This document shows, in pieces, positions 1-6,596 of a stretch of DNA of 64,000 bases. The notes under the pieces are model-generated. The model did not search any database and was not told where the DNA came from. It worked only from the letters and a program-made list of their open reading frames with translations. The first letter of the stretch is position 1; the number at the start of each line of letters is the position of its first letter. Source of the DNA: an uncultured Bacteroidales bacterium (GTDB taxonomy: Bacteria; Bacteroidota; Bacteroidia; Bacteroidales; P3); the NCBI GenBank assembly GCA_944321885.1, contig CALUNB010000003.1, positions 1-64,000 on the forward strand. Direction: 5' to 3'. The translations under genes were made by a program, and so were the position numbers.

Positions 1-130
1 TTGCTCACGCAGTATGTCATCGAACTCTCCCGCCTTCCGGCCCGCCGGCTCGCGGCCCGGCCCTCCGGCTCCGTCAAAGACCCCCGGCCTCCCGGGTCAG
101 CCCCGCCCCTCTCGTTCCCGTTTGGGGGCG

Positions 131-161
131 CAAAGGTATGTCTTTTTTTTCAATCCGCCAA
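131..161 (-). promoter_or_regulatory. leftward promoter (proximal of three)
   Basis: On the minus strand a TTG (plus CAA 159-161) lies exactly 20 bases before TACCTTTG (plus CAAAGGTA 131-138), matching the Bacteroidota primary-sigma consensus TTTG/TAnnTTTG. The -33 region reads TTTGGCGG. Transcription would start near base 124 and leave the window. Confidence 0.55.
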
Positions 162-225
162 ATCTTAGCCCCTCTTTTTTTCGTCCCCTCTCCCCGGCGC
201 CCTGTCCGTCGCCCGAACAGGGTTG

Positions 226-255
226 CAAAAGTACTGCTTTTTCCCATTCCGCCAA
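226..255 (-). promoter_or_regulatory. leftward promoter (middle of three)
   Basis: The minus strand has TTTGGCGG and then, 19 bases after the TTG, the -7 box TACTTTTG (plus CAAAAGTA 226-233). The shared TTTGGCGG -33 region makes this a second copy of the promoter at 131-161. A weaker third copy (TTTGGTGG, 20 bases, TTGATTTG) lies at 445-476. Confidence 0.5.
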
Positions 256-829
256 ATTTTTTCCCAAGAATTTTTCGTGAACCAACACCAAAATCAGACT
301 AACCGCCTGTCTTCCACCTCGAAAAAATTTTTACCCAAAGGGCCGTCTTCCCGCGGCAAGGGCCCGGGATCGGCCCTTTCCCCCCGCTTTCGCCCCGCCC
401 TCCATACCCGGCAGCTCCCCAAACCCGGAACCCTCCCGGTTCGGCAAATCAACTCAACCCGCTGTAAACCACCAAAATAAAGAAAATTTACCCGCAAACC
501 AACAACAGAAAAATAAGACAAACAACTGAAAATGAAAATATTAACAAGAAAACAAACGCCAAATCACATCATAAAACACGCCTCCATCACCCCAAAATCC
601 CACAAAAAAATTTTCAAACCGGCTCGAAAATTTCAAATCGGCGCATGTTTTCCTCCCTCCGTATCCCTCAAAATCGCATTTTTCCTGCAAACTTGCCGGA
701 CATCCGGAAAAATCCCCCCCAAAAAAGCAAGGACAGCGGCCTTTTCCGGCCAAAAACGACAAAAAAATTGTGAAAACCTTCGTCCAGACGCAAAAATCCC
801 TACAAGCGGAATCCCTTATAAAACGAAAA

Positions 830-867
830 TCCCGCAGGAGAGACCTGAAAACGGCCATCCTGCGGGA
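830..867 (-). terminator. terminator of the acyl-CoA synthetase gene
   Basis: A perfect 10-bp inverted repeat (TCCCGCAGGA at 830-839 and TCCTGCGGGA at 858-867) is followed on the minus strand by a T-rich stretch (TTTTCGTTTT). It sits 26 bp beyond the stop codon of the minus-strand gene ending at 893, as expected for an intrinsic terminator. Confidence 0.85.
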
Positions 868-892
868 CTTCCCTCAAAAAGACTTCAACGTC

Positions 893-2956
893 TTACTTCT
901 TTTTCTCTATCCGGATACGGGCATCCACGGCAACTACCTGCTTGGAATTACCCAAAAGCGGGTTGATATCCATTTCCTGGATTTCCGGAGCCACGGCGAC
1001 CAATTTGGAAAGGGATTCCACGACTTGAGCAAAGGCATCGATATTGACGCCTTCTTGGCCACGCACGCCTTGCAGCATCTTATAGCCTTTCAAACGTTCA
1101 ATCATGCCCTTGGCAGCCTTGGCGGTCACAGGAGCCAAGCCCGACTGCACGTCCTTGAGCACTTCGATGAAGATACCACCCAGACCGCAAAGAATCATGT
1201 GTCCGAATTTGGGTTCGTACTTCACCCCGGCGAAAATTTCCATCCCCGAAAGCATGGGTTGCATCAAAATGGCGGTCGTATCTTTGATTTTCATCATGCG
1301 TTCGAACTCGGCACGCACCGTAGCTTCATCCTTCACATTGAGGACAACCCCACCGACATCCGATTTATGAACGGGTCCCACCACTTTCATTACCAAAGGA
1401 TAGCCCAACTTGGCAGCCGCTGCGGCGGCATCGTCCACCGTGTTGACCACGGCTTCACCGGCACGAGGTACCCCGCAGGAATCGAGCAATATCTGGATTT
1501 GGTCAGGAGCCAAATACCCATCCGGATTGTTTTCGATGACTTTCCGGATTGCAGCCTGGTCCACGCCTTCCAGACTTACTTCGTCCATATCCGGTTCCGG
1601 AGTATAGAAGACCCGGCCCAAAGCCGAACCGAACACCACTTCGTCGGGGAAATTCACATGGTTCTTGCCCAAAAACTCTTCCAATTCTTCCCGGGCCGTC
1701 ACCACAGCCGGCAAAACGGGGAAGATAGGCTTCTTGGTCGTTTTCATCTTTTCGTCCAGCAAACGATATACATCGAAGATGCGGACCAGACCGGGCGTAC
1801 CGAAAATCACCACCATCGCATCGATTTCATCGAAATCGTTGTTGCAGGCATCGATAATCTTGCCTAACTGCTCGGCTGTTCCCGTAGCTAGGAAGTCAAT
1901 GGGGTTGGCCACCGAGGAACCGTTATACAATTGTTCTTTCAAGGGCGCGGCCTTTTCCGGATCGATTTTCGGAACGTTCAAACCGGCCTTGGACAAAGCA
2001 TCGGTAAGCATGACTGCCGGACCACCCGCATGGGTAATGATGGCGATATTCTTGCCTTGCAGCTGCGGATGCTGGAAAATGGAGGCCACCGTCAGCAAAT
2101 CCTGACGACCGTAGCAACGCACGATACCGGCCTTGCGGAACAAGGCATCGACCGCCACGTCCGAAGATGCCAAAGCTCCGGTATGCGAAGAAGCGGCCCG
2201 GGACCCGGCTTCGGAAGAACCGGCCTTGATTGCGGCTATCCGGCATCCCTTCTTGATCAAGGACTGGGCATGCTTGAGCAATTTACGGGGATTGCGGATA
2301 TTCTCGATATACAACAACTTCACTTTCGAACTCGTTTCCGGGTCAAAGGTTTCATCCAAGTGTTCCAGGATTTCCTCAACCCCGAGCTGGGCCGAGTTCC
2401 CCACGGTGAACACATTGGCAAAACGCAGTCCCGCCGGAATCGAAGCTTCCAGAATGAACACGCCCGTGGCACCGCTGCCTGTAATGAAATCGCATCCTTG
2501 GGGATCCAATTCCGGCATGGGCCCCGAGAAGATACTGTGGTGCCATGGGGTCAGGATACCCGTACAGTTAGGACCTATCAAAGCTGCCCCGACGGCATCG
2601 CAAGCTTTCACAATCCTGTCTTCCAACACTTTGCCTTCATGTCCCTCTTCCCCGAAACCGGCGGAAATCACAATGACGGCCCGCGTGCCTTTCTCCTGGG
2701 TCAAAACTTCGACTGCTTCCGGCGCGAACTTGGCAGCCACGGCAATAACCGCCAAATCAACTTGGGGCAAATCGTGCACGTTCCGGAAGCAAGGAATCCC
2801 TTGAATCGTGTCTTCCTTGGGATTGACTGCATAAACCGGTCCGTTGAACTTCCCGTCCACGATGTGTTTCACGATTTTTCCTCCCGGCTTGGAAATGTCG
2901 TTGGAGGCGCCGACCACAACAATCGACTTGGGTTTGAATAATTGTTCTGCTATCAT
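893..2956 (-). CDS. ADP-forming acyl-CoA (acetate-CoA) ligase, fused alpha-beta
   Basis: This 687-residue protein matches the NDP-forming acyl-CoA synthetase family, which converts acyl-CoA, ADP and phosphate to the free acid, CoA and ATP. A CoA-binding Rossmann domain fills about residues 1-140 (VVVGASND near 14). Succinyl-CoA-ligase-like domains follow, with the SHTGA motif whose His258 is the expected phospho-histidine. A C-terminal ATP-grasp domain spans about 470-687. Alpha and beta parts are in one chain, the usual bacterial arrangement. The ATG at 2956 is 22 bp from a 19-base palindrome and close to a -7 box, so the gene probably has its own regulated promoter despite following butyrate kinase. 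The substrate (acetate, or branched or aromatic acyl-CoA) cannot be told from sequence. Confidence 0.92.
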   Translation of the reverse strand: MIAEQLFKPKSIVVVGASNDISKPGGKIVKHIVDGKFNGPVYAVNPKEDTIQGIPCFRNVHDLPQVDLAVIAVAAKFAPEAVEVLTQEKGTRAVIVISAGFGEEGHEGKVLEDRIVKACDAVGAALIGPNCTGILTPWHHSIFSGPMPELDPQGCDFITGSGATGVFILEASIPAGLRFANVFTVGNSAQLGVEEILEHLDETFDPETSSKVKLLYIENIRNPRKLLKHAQSLIKKGCRIAAIKAGSSEAGSRAASSHTGALASSDVAVDALFRKAGIVRCYGRQDLLTVASIFQHPQLQGKNIAIITHAGGPAVMLTDALSKAGLNVPKIDPEKAAPLKEQLYNGSSVANPIDFLATGTAEQLGKIIDACNNDFDEIDAMVVIFGTPGLVRIFDVYRLLDEKMKTTKKPIFPVLPAVVTAREELEEFLGKNHVNFPDEVVFGSALGRVFYTPEPDMDEVSLEGVDQAAIRKVIENNPDGYLAPDQIQILLDSCGVPRAGEAVVNTVDDAAAAAAKLGYPLVMKVVGPVHKSDVGGVVLNVKDEATVRAEFERMMKIKDTTAILMQPMLSGMEIFAGVKYEPKFGHMILCGLGGIFIEVLKDVQSGLAPVTAKAAKGMIERLKGYKMLQGVRGQEGVNIDAFAQVVESLSKLVAVAPEIQEMDINPLLGNSKQVVAVDARIRIEKKK

Positions 2957-2978
2957 GTTTTTGAATTTTTCCTTTCCT

Positions 2979-2997
2979 GTGCGAACCCGGTTCGCAC
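2979..2997. promoter_or_regulatory. candidate operator palindrome
   Basis: GTGCGAACC and GGTTCGCAC form a perfect 9-bp inverted repeat around one central base. That spacing suits a dimeric repressor better than an RNA hairpin. It covers the predicted transcription start of the acyl-CoA ligase gene, just downstream of the -7 box at 3003-3010. No regulator gene is adjacent. Confidence 0.5.
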
Positions 2998-3002
2998 GGG
3001 CG

Positions 3003-3010
3003 CAAATTTA
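3003..3010 (-). promoter_or_regulatory. -7 box upstream of the acyl-CoA ligase gene
   Basis: The minus strand reads TAAATTTG, a full match to TAnnTTTG, 46 bp before the ATG at 2956. I find no TTG at the ideal 19-21 base distance; that place is taken by the terminator hairpin at 3018-3056. Support is therefore partial. Confidence 0.4.
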
Positions 3011-3017
3011 CCAAAAA

Positions 3018-3056
3018 ACCGGATACCGGCTTGGAAAAACAAGCCCGGCATCCGGT
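3018..3056 (-). terminator. terminator between butyrate kinase and acyl-CoA ligase
   Basis: The arms at 3018-3033 and 3040-3056 pair over about 16 bp with one mismatch and one bulge. On the minus strand six T residues follow. It stops or attenuates transcription from butyrate kinase, so the two energy genes are probably separate units. Confidence 0.8.
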
Positions 3057-3099
3057 CCGTTCGAAGCCATGCTTCCGGCTCCTGCATTCCTATTAATAC

Positions 3100-4179
3100 T
3101 TATGCGTACACCTTTGCTTCGATTTCCCCACGATGCAACATATAGGCATTCATGGCCAAAGCTTTCATTTCATCTTCTCCCGGATAAACGAACACGGGCG
3201 CGATGAACGAAACCCTTTCCTTGATATCATCCACGAACGCCTTTCCACGGGCAATGCCGCCGGTAATCAAAATGGCATCCACTTTCCCTTTCAAAACTGT
3301 TGCCTGGGCTCCTACTTCCTTGGAAACCTGGTATATCATAGCCTGCTCGATCAAAGCGGCTTTTTCATCCCCGTCCTTCACGCGCAATTCCACCACATAG
3401 GCATCGTTGGTTCCCAAATAGGCCACATACCCGCCTTGGCCGCATATCATCTTCTTCAACTGGGCTTTGGTGTACTTTCCGCTAAAGCAAGCGTCCACCA
3501 AGGCGCCGGAAGGAAGGCTGCCGCTCCGTTCCGGACTGAAAGGCCCATTTCCGTCCAAGCAATTGTCCACATCCACTACACGCCCCTGACGATGGGCTCC
3601 CACGCTGATACCCCCCCCCAGATGAACCACAATCAGGTTCAGGTCTTCATATTTCAACCCGTGTTCTTTGGCATAGGTCCGGGCAATGGCTTTCTGGTTC
3701 AAAGCGTGGAAAATGGAGACCCTTTCAAAAGCGGGATGCCCCGTAATACGGGCCACATCATCCAATTCGTCTACCACGACCGGGTCGGCGATATATGCCT
3801 TGGCCTTGCCGTTCAAACGAGCCAAGTCCGAAGCAATCAAACCGCCCAGATTGCTGGCGTGTTCGCCTTGGACACCAATCTGCAAATCGTGTTTCAAGGC
3901 CTCGTTGACTTCGTAAATACCCGATGCCACAGGCTTGATCAAACCACCACGTCCTACAATGTAATCGAAATCCTTGATATCCATCTTGGCTTCTTCCGTC
4001 AGGACTTGCAAAATCATGTCGCGACGGAACTCGAACTGGTCGGCCACTTTGGCAAACGGGGCCAATTCTTCTACGCTGTGTTTGATGTTTTTCTGAAAAA
4101 TGTTTTGCTCGTCCACGAAGACTGCAATCTTGGTGGAGGTGGAGCCGGGGTTCACCGTCAGAACCTTAACAGAGGCCAT
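3100..4179 (-). CDS. buk: butyrate kinase
   Basis: This 359-residue acetokinase-family protein (ASKHA fold) interconverts butyryl phosphate plus ADP with butyrate plus ATP in the cytoplasm. The phosphate-binding motif NPGSTSTK lies at residues 9-16. The family's VVHLGGGISVGAH segment and the ILITGGIARGK adenosine loop are both present, and the length is typical (355-360). Phosphotransbutyrylase (ptb), the usual partner that makes butyryl phosphate, is not on either side. The neighbour is instead an ADP-forming acyl-CoA ligase, separated by a terminator. Buk also acts on isobutyrate and related acids, so butyrate production is likely but not proven here. Confidence 0.93.
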   Translation of the reverse strand: MASVKVLTVNPGSTSTKIAVFVDEQNIFQKNIKHSVEELAPFAKVADQFEFRRDMILQVLTEEAKMDIKDFDYIVGRGGLIKPVASGIYEVNEALKHDLQIGVQGEHASNLGGLIASDLARLNGKAKAYIADPVVVDELDDVARITGHPAFERVSIFHALNQKAIARTYAKEHGLKYEDLNLIVVHLGGGISVGAHRQGRVVDVDNCLDGNGPFSPERSGSLPSGALVDACFSGKYTKAQLKKMICGQGGYVAYLGTNDAYVVELRVKDGDEKAALIEQAMIYQVSKEVGAQATVLKGKVDAILITGGIARGKAFVDDIKERVSFIAPVFVYPGEDEMKALAMNAYMLHRGEIEAKVYA

Positions 4180-4248
4180 AAACTTCTAATTATTTAATTG
4201 TTAATAAAATATCCCAGAAAAGGAAACCCTCCCCTTGCGAAACGGCTG

Positions 4249-4279
4249 CGAAGATAGGCTGTTTGTACCAGATATACAA
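4249..4279 (-). promoter_or_regulatory. buk promoter
   Basis: On the minus strand TTG (plus CAA 4277-4279) is followed after exactly 20 bases by TATCTTCG (plus 4249-4256), a one-base variant of TAnnTTTG. It would give a leader of about 63 nt for buk. The -7 box lies in a remnant of the gene-spacer repeat that is better preserved at 4533-4612. Confidence 0.5.
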
Positions 4280-4362
4280 GGTATAAGTTCCCTAACCCCC
4301 TCGCCTCGGTCATCAGCAAATGAAAGAAACACTTGCCATGGCAACCGGCTTTCGCTATCCCT

Positions 4363-4425
4363 GGCTGCGCCGAAGATTAGGATACGGTTCGGCCAAACTC
4401 AAACTCCGTTTGGCTTTGCGCTCAC
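4363..4425 (+). repeat. hairpin repeat, copy lacking the promoter box
   Basis: This copy of the dispersed spacer repeat has the GCGCCGAAGAT-TAGGAT head, the CGG(C)CAAACTC..GTTTGG hairpin and the CTTTGCGCTCAC tail. The right end that should read TATCTTTG is replaced by unrelated sequence. It lies 108 bp left of an intact copy in the same orientation. Confidence 0.65.
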
Positions 4426-4532
4426 ATTCCTGAGGGTGTATCAAAATAGGCATTTGAAATCACCCCCAGGCGGCGTGTCAGAGTGAGTAAGATGCAAGGC
4501 GCTGAGAGCGAGAACGAAGGAGCGTACTGTTG

Positions 4533-4612
4533 CTGCTTCGCCGCGAAGATAGGCTGCGCCTCGGCAAAGCTCAAACTTCGTTTGGCTTTGCGCTCGGCTT
4601 GCACTATCTTTG
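4533..4612 (+). repeat. hairpin repeat carrying an intact promoter
   Basis: This is the best single example of the repeat. A head (GCGAAGATAGGCTGCGCCTCG) leads to a hairpin, GCAAAGC + CAAAC pairing with GTTTG + GCTTTGC around a TTC loop with one bulged T. The tail is CGCTCGGCTTGCAC ending in TATCTTTG. The TTTG of the hairpin's right arm (4581-4584) and TATCTTTG (4605-4612) are exactly 20 bases apart and form a complete Bacteroidota promoter. Related copies lie at 4363, 37289 (three in tandem), 50897, 50998 and 63537. Confidence 0.8.
4581..4612 (+). promoter_or_regulatory. repeat-borne promoter of the cargo gene and recR
   Basis: TTTG at 4581-4584, 20 bases, TATCTTTG at 4605-4612. The predicted start is near 4619, giving a 45-nt leader for the gene at 4665. 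recR follows 15 bp after that gene and is probably co-transcribed. Confidence 0.75.
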
Positions 4613-4664
4613 TCACGTTTTTGCCGTTCAATGGCAATTTTCCAAAACACGATAAACGACGAAA

Positions 4665-5876
4665 ATGACAATAAGAAATTTTGTTTGCAAGAACGTTGCC
4701 GGACTATTCTGCCTGCTACTCGGCATAGGTTCGTCCCATGCGCAGGAGCAAGGAAATCCTGATTTGGTAAACCGTTTCCTTCCTGCCGACACCGTGCTTT
4801 GCGCCAACGGCTCGATTGTGTTTGAAATTCCTGCCGAATACGTTTGTTCCTGGCTTGCGAGCGACAGCACGGTTTTGCCGGACGGGGAGAATACAAACCG
4901 TTACGAATTCCAAGGGAACCGGGGTGACGATGGTTTAGGTGGAGGTGCCGATGCCCGCTACCCGGTTGCCTATTTGCTCAAATACCGGCACCAAGACTCC
5001 ACCCAGGAGAGGTTCGACCGGATCCAAATCTACCCGCTTATCCAACCTACCGTGGAAATCGAAATGGATTCAAGCCTGATTTGCCGGAACGAAGAAGTCT
5101 TGATCCAACCGGATTACGCCTTGGTCCATGAAAGTTTTTACCAAGTCCTTTGGAGCGACAATTCCAGCGACCCCGAACTTGAAACCAACCTTGGAGGAAT
5201 CTATACGGTCAGCTTCCAACTCAAAGACAGCCTGAACCATTGCGGTTTTACGCCTGCACTGGATACCATTACGCTTCTCCAGGTAGACACGGCTTTGACC
5301 AATCTTCCACCCACGATACGTACCGACACCACCATCTGTCCTGATTTGGAATTGGAACTGGACGCGACGGTTCCCTTTGCCTCCACCCTCTACCAATGGC
5401 GGACCGGATCGCTTCCCGAAGACGGTAGCTTGCCCACCGATACCTTGTTCGATCCGAATCCTGTCTACACCATTGAAGAGGAAGGAGTCTATAATCTTTT
5501 ACTCATCGACTCCATGGGTTGTGTCAACGCCACCGAAATCAACGTGCAACTGGATCCGGAGGAATGCAAGCCGAGTCTCCAGATTCCGGATGTCATTACG
5601 CCCAACGGGGACGGCCTCAACGACGACCTCACTTTCCAAGAGCTGAAATATTGCGAGGATGTGGAAATCCGGATTGTTTCACGCTGGGGACAAGTCGTGC
5701 TCAAGGAAAAAGTAAAACGCGCCGAAGATTTCAGCTGGAACGGCTGCCTGAACAACGGCAACCGTCCGCTACCGGACGGCGCCTATTATTATATGGTATC
5801 CTATAAGGACATGTACGGCCGGAAAAAAGTCCAAAGCGGTACGGTCACCATCTTGGGTTCGAGGGTCAACAACTAA
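4665..5876 (+). CDS. T9SS type B sorting domain protein (secreted)
   Basis: This 403-residue exported protein begins with a signal peptide (hydrophobic residues about 9-22, likely cleavage after SSHA near 26). The middle is Thr/Asp-rich, β-sandwich-like and contains a few Cys (PKD/Ig-like, weak). The last ~100 residues are the gliding-motility-associated C-terminal domain (CHU_C, type B): ITPNGDGLNDDLTF, a RWG strand, WNG, LPDGAYYYMV. That domain directs type IX secretion through the outer membrane. The cargo's function is not apparent. Transcription comes from a repeat-borne promoter; recR follows at 15 bp. T9SS machinery is not in the window apart from the gliding-family lipoprotein gene gldH. 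Confidence 0.88.
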   Translation: MTIRNFVCKNVAGLFCLLLGIGSSHAQEQGNPDLVNRFLPADTVLCANGSIVFEIPAEYVCSWLASDSTVLPDGENTNRYEFQGNRGDDGLGGGADARYPVAYLLKYRHQDSTQERFDRIQIYPLIQPTVEIEMDSSLICRNEEVLIQPDYALVHESFYQVLWSDNSSDPELETNLGGIYTVSFQLKDSLNHCGFTPALDTITLLQVDTALTNLPPTIRTDTTICPDLELELDATVPFASTLYQWRTGSLPEDGSLPTDTLFDPNPVYTIEEEGVYNLLLIDSMGCVNATEINVQLDPEECKPSLQIPDVITPNGDGLNDDLTFQELKYCEDVEIRIVSRWGQVVLKEKVKRAEDFSWNGCLNNGNRPLPDGAYYYMVSYKDMYGRKKVQSGTVTILGSRVNN

Positions 5877-5891
5877 GAAAGGGGAACAGCC

Positions 5892-6503
5892 ATGGAGAAC
5901 CCTATTTCAATCCAGCTCCTGGACAAAGCCGTAGAGGAATTGCATCGTTTGCCAGGTATCGGAAGGAAAACGGCACTCCGCTTGGCGCTTTTCTTATTGT
6001 CCCAGCCGGAAGAAATGGTGGAAAAATTCGGCAACACCTTGATTGATTTCAGGAAAAACATCCAACATTGCCATATTTGCCATAACCTTTCCGAGTCTGA
6101 AACCTGTCCGGTCTGCGCATCTCCCCGACGGGACAAGCACACAGTCTGCGTGGTAAGTGACATCCGGGATGTCATGGCCATCGAAAACACAGGCATATAC
6201 ACCGGGGTTTACCATGTCTTGGGCGGATTGGTTAATCCCCTGGCCGGAATCGGACCTTCCCAACTGACCATCTCCCACCTTATCGAAAGGATTGGCCAGG
6301 AATCCCTCCAAGAACTGATTTTGGCCCTGCCTGCCACACCGGAGGGCGATACGACCGCCTTCTATATCGCTAAACAGGCCAAGGTTTCAGGCATCAAGAT
6401 TTCAACCCTGGCCAAAGGCATCGCTATCGGTGACGATTTGGAATACACGGATGAAATCACCTTGGGCCGCTCCCTGGCTAACCGGACAGATTTCCCGGTT
6501 TAG
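5892..6503 (+). CDS. recR: recombination mediator RecR
   Basis: RecR (203 residues) works with RecO, and RecF where present, to load RecA on gapped DNA. It shows a helix-hairpin-helix (LPGIGRKTALRLA, residues 18-30), a C4 zinc finger (CHIC and CPVC, about 57-76), a Toprim domain starting at VCVVSDIRDV, and a Walker-B-like tail. The length is standard. It sits behind an unrelated secreted protein gene and converges with dnaX. In many bacteria recR lies beside dnaX co-directionally; here they face each other across 93 bp. Confidence 0.97.
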   Translation: MENPISIQLLDKAVEELHRLPGIGRKTALRLALFLLSQPEEMVEKFGNTLIDFRKNIQHCHICHNLSESETCPVCASPRRDKHTVCVVSDIRDVMAIENTGIYTGVYHVLGGLVNPLAGIGPSQLTISHLIERIGQESLQELILALPATPEGDTTAFYIAKQAKVSGIKISTLAKGIAIGDDLEYTDEITLGRSLANRTDFPV

Positions 6504-6596
6504 GCTTCCGTTGCTTGCCCCGGCATCCAGGACAAGCGGAAACCGTCCCATTCCATCCTGTCAAACCACTAACTACGAGCGCAAGACTGCATATCG

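Larger units (their letters stand above)
1..829. other. gene-free left edge with leftward promoters
   Basis: No reading frame here resembles a protein I recognise. The open frames are short, rich in Pro/Arg or Lys, and overlap each other on both strands. What is visible is a series of minus-strand promoter motifs at about 131-161, 226-255 and 445-476, each pairing a TTTGG(C/T)GG-type -33 region with a TAnnTTTG-like -7 box. The transcribed gene would lie beyond the left edge. The rest (480-829) is rich in A and C on the plus strand and I see nothing in it. Confidence 0.6.

Noticed and set aside
14-966. Several open frames of 64-144 codons at the left edge
   Set aside because: They overlap on both strands, are biased to Pro/Arg/Lys, and cross the promoter motifs and the terminator at 830-867.
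770-1867. A 365-codon plus-strand frame over the acyl-CoA ligase gene
   Set aside because: It is antisense to a gene whose family motifs are unmistakable, and its translation is His/Arg/Phe-rich, as expected of a shadow frame.
4431-4480. GAGGGTGTATCAAAATAG near 4433, resembling an insertion-sequence end
   Set aside because: I see no partner end at a sensible distance and no transposase, so it cannot be called.
4235-4896. Small frames between buk and the cargo gene
   Set aside because: They consist mostly of the hairpin repeats (4363-4425, 4533-4612) and read through the promoter.
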